Source: Ardenticatenaceae bacterium (GTDB lineage Bacteria > Chloroflexota > Anaerolineae > Promineifilales > Promineifilaceae). Taken from it: a DNA stretch of 64,000 nt. The notes beneath the pieces were generated by a model that saw only the letters and a program-made list of their open reading frames with translations, was not told the origin of the DNA and searched no databases. Shown in pieces: positions 39,831 to 49,483 of the stretch (position 1 is the first letter of the stretch; every line of letters begins with the position of its first letter). The stretch is from positions 868,001-932,000 of the forward strand of contig JACKBS010000005.1 of NCBI GenBank assembly GCA_020634435.1, read 5' to 3'. The translations under genes and the position numbers were made by a program.

Positions 39831-42725
39831 TTAGGCGGAACGGCCGTTCAAATAATGCTTCAGCCACTGCCCCGTGTACGATTCGGCCACCTTGGCCACT
39901 GCTTCCGGTGAACCCGCCGCCACAATCTCACCACCCCGATTGCCGCCCTCTGGCCCCATGTCGATCAGATAATCGGCCACCTTGATGATGTCCAGGTTGT
40001 GCTCAATGATGATGACCGTGTTGCCCTTGTCCACCAGCTTGTTCAGCGCCACAATCAGCTTGGCCACGTCGTGCGAATGCAGCCCCACCGACGGCTCATC
40101 CAAAATGTACATCGTCCGGCCAGTCGCGATTTTGCTCAATTCCCGGCTCAGCTTGATGCGCTGTGCCTCGCCACCGCTTAGCGTCGGGGCAGGCTGCCCC
40201 AGCTTGATGTAGCCCAGCCCCACGTCCATCAACGTCTTGAGTTTGCGCTTGATAGTGGGCACGTTGGCAAAAAATTCCAGCGCATCTTCCACGCTCAGGT
40301 CCAGCACCTCGGCAATGTTCAGCCCCTTGTACCGCACTTGCAGCGTTTCCCGGTTGTAACGTGCGCCGTGGCACACATCGCACGGCACGTAAATGTCCGG
40401 CAAAAACTGCATCTCAATCCGGTTCTGTCCCTGGCCCTGGCACGCCTCACAGCGGCCGCCCTTCACATTAAAGCTAAAGCGGCCCGGCTTATATCCACGC
40501 ACCTTGCTGTCCGGCAGGCTGGTGAACAAATCGCGGATTGGGTTAAACAGATTGGTGTACGTCGCCGGGTTCGAGCGCGGCGTACGGCCGATTGGACTCT
40601 GATCGATTTCAATCACCTTGTCCAGAAAGTCCAGCCCCTCAATTTCATCATGCTTGCCCGGCACCGCCTTGGATCGGTAGAAATGCTGGTTCAGCTTCTT
40701 GCTCAAAATCTCGATGAGGAACGAGCTTTTACCGCTGCCGCTCACGCCCGTTACGCAGACAAACTTGCCCAGTGGAATGCAGATGTCCAGCCCTTTCAGA
40801 TTGTTTTCCCGTGCGCCGCGAATCACCAGCGTTTCGCCCGTGCCTTTGCGCCGCTTCTTGGGCACCGGAATAAACTGGCGTCCGCTCAGGTACGCGCCGG
40901 TCAACGAGTTTTCATCGGCGGCTACTTCATCTGGCGTGCCTTCAGCCACCACTTCCCCGCCGTGCGTACCGGCACCCGGCCCCAAGTCGATCAGCCAGTC
41001 GGCAGCGCGCATCGTGTCTTCATCATGCTCCACCACCAACACCGTGTTGCCCAGGTCGCGCATCCCTTGCAGCGTGTGGATTAGTCGCTCGTTGTCCCGC
41101 TGGTGCAGACCAATGCTCGGTTCATCCAGCACGTACAGCACGCCCATTAGCTGACTGCCAATTTGCGTTGCCAGCCGAATGCGCTGCGCCTCGCCACCGC
41201 TCAGCGTGCCCGCCGTGCGGTCTAGCGTCAGGTAATCCAGCCCCACATTCACCATAAAAGAAATGCGGTCGCCAATTTCTTTCAAAATCGGCTTGGCGAT
41301 CATTGCCTGGCGCTCGGTGAGCGGGCTGTTGGTTTCGTCGCGCATCTTTTCTACCCAGGGCAGAATGTTGAGCACGGGCATCTTCACCACTTCCGTGATG
41401 GTCATGCCCTGGATGTCCACGGCGCGAGACACGGGCTGCAAGCGGGAGCCGCCGCATTCGGGGCAAGGCATGTCTACCATGTACTCTTCCAGCTTTTCGC
41501 GCACGTAGTCGGAGGTGGATTCGTTGTAGCGCCGCCACAGATTGGGCACCACGCCCTCGTAGTTGGTGAGATAGCGGCGTGGGTCACCCTGACGATTTTT
41601 GTAGGTCACCACCACCTGCTCACTGCCGCTGCCGTGCAGCAAAATGTGCATCTGGGCTTCGGTTAGTTCGCGCACGGGGACATCAGTCGGAATTTCAAAA
41701 TGTTCGGCCGTTGCCTTGAGCAGCTGCCAGTAATAGCCCGCCTTATCGTCTGTCGGCCAGCCTGCAATCGCCCCATCGGCCAGGCTCAGCGATTTGTTGG
41801 GCACAACCAGATCAGGGTCGATGGCCTTGGTAGTGCCCAACCCCTGGCAGGCAGGACAAGCCCCGTGCGGATTGTTGAAGCTGAAGGTGCGCGGCTCAAT
41901 CTCCGGGATGCTGGTGCCGTCGTAAGGACAGTAGAGATGTTCCGAATAAAGATTGTCCACAGGATTGTCGGCGTTGGTCACGTCGTTGATGATGACCAGA
42001 CCGCTGCCCAGCCGCAGCGCCGTCTCGATGGAATCCGTCAGGCGCGATTTGGCTGCCTGGGCGTCCTCGCTTACGTCATGCGGATCATGCCGGACAACGA
42101 GGCGGTCCACCACGGCTTCGATGGTGTGGTTTTTGTACCGATCCAACTCGATTTCCTCGTCCACCGAGCGCACTTCGCCATTGACGCGCACCCGCACAAA
42201 GCCAGATTTGCGCACATCGTCAAAGATGCCTTGATGGTGGCCTTTGCGGTCGCGAATCAGCGGGGCCAGGATTTGGATGCGGCTGTTTTGTGGCATGTGC
42301 AGGACAGCATCCACAATTTGCTCGGCCGATTGCGGCCGTACGGGACGGCCGCATTCCGGGCAGTGCGGCACACCGACGCGGGCATACAGCAGACGCAGGT
42401 AGTCGTAAATTTCAGTGACGGTGCCCACGGTGGAGCGGGGGTTGTGGCTCACACCCTTCTGGTCGATGGAAACGGCCGGGCTGAGGCCCTCAATCTGGTC
42501 TACGTCTGGCTTTTCCATCTGCCCCAAAAATTGGCGGGCGTAGGCAGAAAGCGATTCGACGTAGCGCCGCTGCCCCTCGGCAAAAATGGTGTCGAAGGCC
42601 AACGACGATTTCCCCGAACCAGACAGCCCGGTGATGACCACCAGCTTGTCGCGGGGAATTTCAACGTCGATATTTTTTAAGTTATGTGCGCGTGCGCCGC
42701 GCACGATGATTTTGTCCAGAGACAT
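39831..42725 (-). CDS. uvrA: Excinuclease ABC subunit A
   Basis: A 964-residue nucleotide-excision repair protein that finds DNA damage with UvrB. Two ABC ATPase modules are seen, with Walker A GLSGSGKSS and GVSGSGKSS, two LSGGEAQRI signatures, and zinc modules with CPACQG and CEACQG ... CDVCHG. The start at 42725 (MSLDKIIVRGARAHNLKN) is chosen over an upstream in-frame ATG at 42779. Length equals the family norm. Unlike most long genes here it contains no ACGGCCGT copy. Confidence 0.97.
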   Translation of the reverse strand: MSLDKIIVRGARAHNLKNIDVEIPRDKLVVITGLSGSGKSSLAFDTIFAEGQRRYVESLSAYARQFLGQMEKPDVDQIEGLSPAVSIDQKGVSHNPRSTVGTVTEIYDYLRLLYARVGVPHCPECGRPVRPQSAEQIVDAVLHMPQNSRIQILAPLIRDRKGHHQGIFDDVRKSGFVRVRVNGEVRSVDEEIELDRYKNHTIEAVVDRLVVRHDPHDVSEDAQAAKSRLTDSIETALRLGSGLVIINDVTNADNPVDNLYSEHLYCPYDGTSIPEIEPRTFSFNNPHGACPACQGLGTTKAIDPDLVVPNKSLSLADGAIAGWPTDDKAGYYWQLLKATAEHFEIPTDVPVRELTEAQMHILLHGSGSEQVVVTYKNRQGDPRRYLTNYEGVVPNLWRRYNESTSDYVREKLEEYMVDMPCPECGGSRLQPVSRAVDIQGMTITEVVKMPVLNILPWVEKMRDETNSPLTERQAMIAKPILKEIGDRISFMVNVGLDYLTLDRTAGTLSGGEAQRIRLATQIGSQLMGVLYVLDEPSIGLHQRDNERLIHTLQGMRDLGNTVLVVEHDEDTMRAADWLIDLGPGAGTHGGEVVAEGTPDEVAADENSLTGAYLSGRQFIPVPKKRRKGTGETLVIRGARENNLKGLDICIPLGKFVCVTGVSGSGKSSFLIEILSKKLNQHFYRSKAVPGKHDEIEGLDFLDKVIEIDQSPIGRTPRSNPATYTNLFNPIRDLFTSLPDSKVRGYKPGRFSFNVKGGRCEACQGQGQNRIEMQFLPDIYVPCDVCHGARYNRETLQVRYKGLNIAEVLDLSVEDALEFFANVPTIKRKLKTLMDVGLGYIKLGQPAPTLSGGEAQRIKLSRELSKIATGRTMYILDEPSVGLHSHDVAKLIVALNKLVDKGNTVIIIEHNLDIIKVADYLIDMGPEGGNRGGEIVAAGSPEAVAKVAESYTGQWLKHYLNGRSA

Positions 42726-42874
42726 CTGTTTTTCCGTTTGGCAAATGCTGTCAACGTTTGGCGTGACAGAAAATGCCACAAATGACGAACGGTTAGTTGA
42801 GACCGTAAAGCAATCTACAATTCTAACATGCCAGAAAAACAGCGACCATTAACATTTTGTTATCGTGGGGGCAT

Positions 42875-42906
42875 CCTAACCTGGGGATGAATCCCCAGGC
42901 TAAAGG
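42875..42906. repeat. CCTGGGG hairpin repeat, copy 1
   Basis: CCTGGGGATGAATCCCCAGG flanked by CCTAA and CTAAAGG. A second copy (CCTGGGGCTGAAGCCCCAGG then CTAAA) is at 45208-45238. It lies between the SIS gene and uvrA. Confidence 0.7.
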
Positions 42907-42914
42907 ACTGTTTG

Positions 42915-43952
42915 TTAGGTAGTTTTGGTGACTTTGTTGAGGCCGCGTGGGGCCTCGGTGTTGTAGCCTTTGGCGCAGGTGAGGTGGTAGGCAAACAGTT
43001 GGGCGGGCAGGATACTGACCAGCGGCGAGAGCCATTCGGGCAAATCCGGGGGCAGGGCAATGGGCGAATGGGCCAACGCCAGCGTGGGCGCGTCGTTGCT
43101 GATGATGAGCAGTTCGGCCTGCTTTTCCTCGGCAAGTTTTTGCAGCAGCGCGTGCATATCTGGCAGCACCGGCCCGGTGGGGGCAACGGCCATGATGGGG
43201 AAGCCGGGGGCGACAATGGCAATCGGTCCGTGGCGAAAATCGGCGGAGGAGTACGGCTCGGCGACGACGTAGTTGAGTTCTTTGAGCTTGAGCGACCATT
43301 CGTAGGCGGTGGCGTAGTTGTAGCCGCGCCCCAGCACCACACATTGCTGCATGTAGCGGTAGCGCTGGGCCATCTGGCCAATCATCTCATCGTGGGCGAG
43401 TACGGCCGTTCCCCACTCCCCTAATCGCTCAATCAAGGCAAACCGCTCTGCCGATTGGCTCCAGGCGGCAGACAGCATGGCGATGGCCAGCAGTTGGGTG
43501 GTGTATGTTTTGGTAGCGGCAACGGCCGTTTCCATCCCCGCGTGAATGTTGATGACAAAATCGGCCGTTTGCGCCAGCGGCGAATTCGGCTCGTTGGTGA
43601 TGGCCAGGGTAGGTTGCCCCTGCCGTTTGCCCTCGGCGACCACGTTCACGATGTCGGGCGACTGCCCCGATTGCGAAATGCCGATGACCAGCGTATTGCG
43701 TAGGCGGGGCGGCTGCTGGTACAGGCTAAACAGCGACGGCGTGGCCAGGGTCACGGGCAGCTGATTCATCGCCCCCCACAGGTAGCTGGCATACCGCGCC
43801 GCATTGTCGGACGTGCCCCGCGCGGCAATGAAAGCGTGGTGAATGCTCTCTAGCGGCACCGCCTGGGCGATGGCCTGCACCACCTCTAAATTTTCGGCGT
43901 AGCTTTGCTGCCAAACGGCCGTTTGTTCCAAAATCTCAGCGTGTAAGGACAT
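42915..43952 (-). CDS. SIS-domain sugar-phosphate isomerase/deaminase (GlmS C-terminal-like, NagB-II type)
   Basis: A 345-residue protein with two SIS domains and no glutaminase domain. Motifs: AARGTSDNAARYASY, GISQSGQSPDIV (phosphosugar-binding serines), LGRGYNYATAYEWSLKLKEL, SADFRHGPIAI, and the C-terminal PRGLNKVTKTT of the GlmS/NagB-II group. In this setting it most likely deaminates glucosamine-6-phosphate to fructose-6-phosphate, after NagA. AGGAGA precedes the ATG. It is the distal gene of the amino-sugar cluster. Confidence 0.88.
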   Translation of the reverse strand: MSLHAEILEQTAVWQQSYAENLEVVQAIAQAVPLESIHHAFIAARGTSDNAARYASYLWGAMNQLPVTLATPSLFSLYQQPPRLRNTLVIGISQSGQSPDIVNVVAEGKRQGQPTLAITNEPNSPLAQTADFVINIHAGMETAVAATKTYTTQLLAIAMLSAAWSQSAERFALIERLGEWGTAVLAHDEMIGQMAQRYRYMQQCVVLGRGYNYATAYEWSLKLKELNYVVAEPYSSADFRHGPIAIVAPGFPIMAVAPTGPVLPDMHALLQKLAEEKQAELLIISNDAPTLALAHSPIALPPDLPEWLSPLVSILPAQLFAYHLTCAKGYNTEAPRGLNKVTKTT

Positions 43953-43975
43953 GGTATCTCCTGCAAAAAAGTAAG

Positions 43976-44032
43976 GAACACAGAGTTACACGGAGAAGCC
44001 ACAGAGTTACACAGAGAAAGGGAAAATCTGCG

Positions 44033-44050
<18 letters not shown>
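43976..44050. repeat. Dispersed CACAGAG repeat
   Basis: Two tandem units of CACAGAGTTACAC[AG]GAG (from about 43979 and 44002), then CTGCGCTAATCTGCGTAATCTGTGG. It overlaps the 3' end of nagA and lies before the SIS gene. It is related to the CGCAGAG family. Confidence 0.6.
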
Positions 44051-45202
<1,152 letters not shown>

Positions 45203-45207
45203 ACGAG

Positions 45208-45238
45208 CCTCCTGGGGCTGAAGCCCCAGGCTAAAAAG
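45208..45238. repeat. CCTGGGG hairpin repeat, copy 2, next to the nagA ribosome-binding site
   Basis: CCTGGGGCTGAAGCCCCAGG at 45211-45230. On the nagA transcript its right arm runs into AGGAGG, six to seven bases before the ATG, so the fold could affect translation. Confidence 0.65.
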
Positions 45239-45267
45239 GATTGCCGATTACGAACCCCGATGACGGA

Positions 45268-46878
45268 TTACCGTTCACTGATTACCGACAACCCGTGGCC
45301 AAATTCATACAAACCGCCCAGCCGCACCGGCAATTTGCCCTGGAATGGAATCGCGCCAAACAGGGCAGCGGCCAGGGCGCGCATGGCGGCAGGCAGGATG
45401 CTGTAGCTGCACACGTGCGTTTGGGCTTGCGGGTAGGCGGTGAGGTCGTACGGGGTGCGGAGGGCGATGGTGACGGTGGGAACGGCCGTATCCAACAACC
45501 CGCGCATCAGTTCCGCCTGCATCCCATCCAGCGAGGCGCTCAACGTGCCCACGATGAGCAAGTCGTACTCGGTCGCTTTTTGGCGCAGGTTAGCAATCTC
45601 ATTGGCGGTAGGCGGATGGCTGGTGATAAATTCGTCTACGCGGGGGTGATGGGCGCGAACGGCCGTTGCCAACCCCGGCGTGATGAACGACGATGTATCC
45701 GCTGGCGTCAAATCTTTCGGCTGGGGCATGATGATGGCAATTTTTGCGTCGGACTCTAAACGCAATGGCAGCAAGTTTGCCTCGTTGCGCACCAGGGTGA
45801 TGGCCCGATTGGCCACTTCTTGCGCCAGCGCTCGATGCTCGGCGCAGGCGACCACCTCCAGCGGTGGCTGCGGCGTTTGGGCCAGCCACTGCTTCAGCGC
45901 CAAAATCCGTTCCAGCGATGGTTTGAGATGTGTCTCATCAATGAGGCCACGCGAAAGGGCTAACTGCAAACCCGCGTAGAGCCGTTCCTGCACCTCTGCG
46001 CTGCTGGTGAGCAGGAGCAAATCAACTTCGGCACGAACGGCCGTAATCACGTCCACAATCTGCCCCGCCCCCTGCGAAATCGCGCCCATGTCCAGCGCGT
46101 CGGTGATGACGATGCCGTCGAAGCCGAGCTCGTCCCGCACAAAATCGCGCATGACGGCGCGGGAGAGCGTGGCGGGCAGGTCGCGGCTGTCGGTGAGCGC
46201 AGGGATGGCAAAATGACCACTCATGAGCAGTTTGGCTCCGGCGGTGATGGTGGCGCGGAACGGCCGTAACTCCTCGTCGTCCAAGCGTTCCTGGCTGTGA
46301 TCCAGCACGGGCAAGCTGTAATGAGAATCCACTTTGGCCTCGCCGATGCCGGGGAAATGTTTGATGGTCGCGGCAACACCTTCGGCCTGCATCCCGGCCA
46401 CCAGAGCGGCGGCCATCTCGGCCGTCAGCGCCGGATCGTCGCCAAAGGCGCGGATGCCGCAGGCGGGGTTTTGTGGATTGCTGCTGATGTCGCACACCGG
46501 CGCGTAGTTGACGTTGACGCTCAGCGCCGCCAACTCGCGCCCCATTGCCTGGCCCACTCGTTGGGCTAGAGCCACGTCGCGGGTAGCGCCCAGCGCCATG
46601 TTGCCGGGGAAGAGCGTCGTCTCTTCGCCCAGGGCGTTGAGCTGCCCGCCTTCCTGGTCGGTGGCGATGATGAGCGGCGGTTGGTTAGCCTGCGCGGCGA
46701 TGGCTTGTAATTCGGCCGTTAACGCCCGCACCTGCGCCGGATTTTGCACGTTCAAACCGCGAAAAAGGGTAAACCCAGCCGGATTCCGTTCTACAATCCA
46801 CTCCCGAATCCGCTGCGGCACGGCAAACCCGTCAAACGCCAGCATTAACTTGTAGCCCAACTCGTTTTTCATAACCAT
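45268..46878 (-). CDS. Glycoside hydrolase family 3 beta-N-acetylhexosaminidase (NagZ-like)
   Basis: A 536-residue enzyme. The GH3 N-terminal barrel has ATDQEGGQLN, the substrate-binding IKHFPGIGEAKVDSH with the conserved Lys-His and Asp-His, and ITDALDMGA with the nucleophile Asp. A C-terminal alpha/beta domain of about 180 residues follows (LLVGTLSASLDG), as in the longer GH3 hexosaminidases. No signal peptide is seen, so it acts in the cytoplasm, releasing GlcNAc from imported chito- or muro-oligosaccharides. It lies between nagA and the ABC permeases in the same direction. ATG at 46872 is an alternative start. Confidence 0.92.
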   Translation of the reverse strand: MVMKNELGYKLMLAFDGFAVPQRIREWIVERNPAGFTLFRGLNVQNPAQVRALTAELQAIAAQANQPPLIIATDQEGGQLNALGEETTLFPGNMALGATRDVALAQRVGQAMGRELAALSVNVNYAPVCDISSNPQNPACGIRAFGDDPALTAEMAAALVAGMQAEGVAATIKHFPGIGEAKVDSHYSLPVLDHSQERLDDEELRPFRATITAGAKLLMSGHFAIPALTDSRDLPATLSRAVMRDFVRDELGFDGIVITDALDMGAISQGAGQIVDVITAVRAEVDLLLLTSSAEVQERLYAGLQLALSRGLIDETHLKPSLERILALKQWLAQTPQPPLEVVACAEHRALAQEVANRAITLVRNEANLLPLRLESDAKIAIIMPQPKDLTPADTSSFITPGLATAVRAHHPRVDEFITSHPPTANEIANLRQKATEYDLLIVGTLSASLDGMQAELMRGLLDTAVPTVTIALRTPYDLTAYPQAQTHVCSYSILPAAMRALAAALFGAIPFQGKLPVRLGGLYEFGHGLSVISER

Positions 46879-46887
46879 TTCTCAACA

Positions 46888-46925
46888 GGAGATTAGCGAT
46901 TATCCGTCTCCAATCTCCAATCTCC
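46888..46925. repeat. GGAGATT/AATCTCC heptad repeat
   Basis: AGGAGATTAGCGATTATCC followed by TCTCCAATCTCCAATCTCCC. It fills the gap between the permease and GH3 genes. Same class as 38606 and 53506. Confidence 0.65.
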
Positions 46926-47810
46926 CTATCCCTTCACCGACCCCGCCAACAGCCCCCGCACAAAATACCGCTGCAAGGAAAAGAACACAATCAGCGGGAT
47001 AATCATCGTCAAAAAGGCCCCGGCGGTGAGCAGATGCCACGCCTCGCCCTTGGTGCCCACCATCGCTGACAGCCGCGAGGTGACGATGGCCACATCCGGG
47101 TTGGTGCCCAAAAAGACCAGGGCGACCAGCAAATCGTTCCACACCCACAAAAATTGGAAGATGGCAAACGAGGCAATCGCCGGGACGGAGAGCGGCAGCA
47201 CCAGCCGGGTAAAGGCGGTGTAGTGCGACGCGCCGTCGATGAAGGCCGACTCAAACAGTTCGCCCGGCAGTTGGGAGATGTAGCTGTAGAGTAAATAAAT
47301 TGCCAGCGGTAGACCAAAGCCAGTGTGGGCCAGCCAGGTACCCAAAAAGGTGCCGTTCAAATCGAGGCCGGTGTACAGACGCAGTACGGGGATGAGCGCC
47401 ATTTGCAGCGGCACCACCAGCAGGCCGACGACCACGGCAAACAGCCAATCCCGCCCTGGAAAGCGCATCCAGGCAAAGGCATAGGCGGCAAAAGCGGCCA
47501 GGGTAATGGGAATGACGGTGGCGGGGATGGTGATGATCAGGCTGTTGATAAAAGCGTTGAGCATGCCGTCGGCGTTGAGGACGGTGCTGTAATTTTCCAG
47601 CGTCCATTGGCTCATCTGGAACGGGTGCACCAGTGCGGTCCACCAGCCTGTGGTGCGAATCTCGTTCGCCGTGCGGAAGGAGCTGACAAACATGCCCACC
47701 GTCGGCAAAGTCCACAAAAAGCAGATGAGAAGTACGGCCGTTCTTACCGGCACCTTCTGCAAAAATTTCTGTACTTGCGTTTGCTGTCTCTTTTGTGTGT
47801 AAGTCGTCAT
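46926..47810 (-). CDS. ABC sugar transporter permease (MalG type)
   Basis: A 294-residue membrane protein with six predicted helices. The EAA loop that contacts the ATPase reads ELFESAFIDGASHYTAFTRL, then LPLSVPAIASFA. The N-terminus is cytoplasmic and basic. Together with the larger permease encoded upstream (47874) and the tandem binding protein it forms a carbohydrate importer; context points to GlcNAc oligosaccharides. No ATPase subunit gene lies in the window, so a shared MsmX/UgpC-type ATPase from elsewhere is expected. Confidence 0.92.
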   Translation of the reverse strand: MTTYTQKRQQTQVQKFLQKVPVRTAVLLICFLWTLPTVGMFVSSFRTANEIRTTGWWTALVHPFQMSQWTLENYSTVLNADGMLNAFINSLIITIPATVIPITLAAFAAYAFAWMRFPGRDWLFAVVVGLLVVPLQMALIPVLRLYTGLDLNGTFLGTWLAHTGFGLPLAIYLLYSYISQLPGELFESAFIDGASHYTAFTRLVLPLSVPAIASFAIFQFLWVWNDLLVALVFLGTNPDVAIVTSRLSAMVGTKGEAWHLLTAGAFLTMIIPLIVFFSLQRYFVRGLLAGSVKG

Positions 47811-47820
47811 CTTTCTTCTC

Positions 47821-47882
47821 CGTAATCGGTAATCGGTGGTCGGTAATCGGTTTTACCGTTCACCGATAACGGATTACCGGTT
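47821..47882. repeat. GGTAATC heptad palindrome
   Basis: GTAATCGGTAATCGGTGGTC... pairs imperfectly with CCGTTCACCGATAACGGATTACCGG. It lies between the two permease genes and runs into the stop of the upstream one. A related unit sits at 45241-45290. Confidence 0.65.
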
Positions 47883-49292
47883 TATGCCTTGTCTGCGCAA
47901 ATTACGAATATTCACCACCATAATCGGCACCACCACCACCAGCAAAATCACTGCCAGCGAGCTGGCCCGGCCAAAATTGCGGAAGTTGAACATCTCCACA
48001 AACATCCGGTTGGCAATCACTTCCGTGTCGAACTTGCCGCTGGTCATCACGTACACAATGTCGAACACCTTGAGGATGGCGATGAAAATGGTCGTCGAGA
48101 CGGTGATGATCGAGCCTTGAATCATGGGAATGATGATGCGGAAAAAGAGCTGCAATTCTGTTGCGCCGTCCATGCGGGCTGCTTCCAGCACCTCGCCCGG
48201 CACGCCCTTGAGCGCGGCGGAGAGCACCACCATGGCAAAACCCGTTTGCAGCCAAATCATGATGACGATGAGCGCATAAGTGTTGAAGCTGGTTTCAATC
48301 AGCCAGGGGATTGGTTCGATGCCCAGACCCGTCACCAGGGCGTTAAGCAGGCCAATTTGGGCCCGATTGCCCGGCTGCCAGGCGTAGACAAATTTCCAGA
48401 TGACGCTGGCCCCGACAAAAGAAATAGCCAGCGGCAAAAAGATGAACGATTTGGCCAGCGCTTCCCGCTTTACGCGGTCCACCAGCGAGGCAAAGACCAG
48501 ACCAATCACCACGCTGCCACCCGTGCCCAGGATGAGCCAGAGCAGGTTGTTGCGGAAGGCAATCTGCATGTCGGGGCTGGTGAAGGCGAACTGGTAATTT
48601 TGCAGCCCTAGCGCAGTCAGGGCAAAGACACGCCGCTCAGCGCCCGCCTCGTCAGTGATGGTTTTGGGACGGATGAGCAGCCAGACCGGTTTTTCATTGG
48701 CGATGACGCGAGCCAGCTCAAATTGATCGGTATCAATCAGGTAGCGGCTAAAGGTTAGATTTTCGGCATCGGCCACCAGATCGGCGGCGATGCTATTTGA
48801 GGCCCAATATTGCTCGGGCACGATTTCCGGTATGTTGAGGATGTCTTCAGAGATGCTGGTGTAGAGGGTGTTGAAGGCGGGGTAGATGAGGTAGGTGGCC
48901 AGCAGCAAAATGGCGGGACCGACAAAGATAAACGGCCGTATCCGCTCCCTTACTCCAAACGGCAACCGGGCAATCAAATCATTGGCCACCCAAAAAAGCA
49001 CCCAGACGCCGCCGATGCCTACCAGCAGAGCAACGGCCGTAATCATCAATTTGCCCGTCAGCGGATTCAGGCCCGTTTCTTGCAGCTTGGCCAGAGCAGA
49101 CTCCAGCCCCAGGCGCGCGTATAGATTCAGCAAAAGCTGCTCCGGCGCTTCCCGATCTTTCATAAAGGCCACACTCCAGCGCAGGATGAAGAATACGGCC
49201 GTAGCCACCCCCACCGACAGCGCCGTCCGCGCCAGACCCGTCAGCCCCTTTTCCCCGGTTGCCTGCGGCGATGAAACCATTTGCCCAGCCAT
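47874..49292 (-). CDS. ABC sugar transporter permease (MalF type) with extended N-terminus
   Basis: A 472-residue permease, about 170 residues longer than usual. Three hydrophobic helices lie in the first 160 residues (near 25-45, 68-92 and 105-125), followed by an extracytoplasmic region of about 110 residues (SEDILNIPEIVPEQYW onward) before the core permease helices, recalling the P2 loop of MalF. The EAA loop is EVLEAARMDGATELQLFFRI. It pairs with the MalG-type permease encoded next. Confidence 0.9.
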   Translation of the reverse strand: MAGQMVSSPQATGEKGLTGLARTALSVGVATAVFFILRWSVAFMKDREAPEQLLLNLYARLGLESALAKLQETGLNPLTGKLMITAVALLVGIGGVWVLFWVANDLIARLPFGVRERIRPFIFVGPAILLLATYLIYPAFNTLYTSISEDILNIPEIVPEQYWASNSIAADLVADAENLTFSRYLIDTDQFELARVIANEKPVWLLIRPKTITDEAGAERRVFALTALGLQNYQFAFTSPDMQIAFRNNLLWLILGTGGSVVIGLVFASLVDRVKREALAKSFIFLPLAISFVGASVIWKFVYAWQPGNRAQIGLLNALVTGLGIEPIPWLIETSFNTYALIVIMIWLQTGFAMVVLSAALKGVPGEVLEAARMDGATELQLFFRIIIPMIQGSIITVSTTIFIAILKVFDIVYVMTSGKFDTEVIANRMFVEMFNFRNFGRASSLAVILLVVVVPIMVVNIRNLRRQGINR

Positions 49293-49309
49293 GATCGAAT
49301 CCTTTTTTC

Positions 49310-49472
49310 ACCGCAGAGGACGCGGAGAACGCAGAGTTTTTTCAAAGATTACGTAGATTTACCAGATTCTTTAATCTTTTTAATCTGCGTAATCTTTGAT
49401 ATTGATTTTCAGAAACAAGCAAAACAGTACATTGTCCGTCACATCTCTGCGAACTCCGCGCGCTCCGCGGTT
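49310..49472. repeat. Nested palindromic CGCAGAG repeat (long)
   Basis: The outer arms are ACCGCAGAGGACGCGGAGAA and the CTCTGCG...CTCCGCGGT side; the inner arms are CAAAGATTACGTAGAT and ATCTGCGTAATCTTTG. The whole forms a 163-base imperfect cruciform between the permease and the binding-protein gene. It fills the 191-base gap. Confidence 0.7.
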
Positions 49473-49483
49473 AATCGCTTTAA

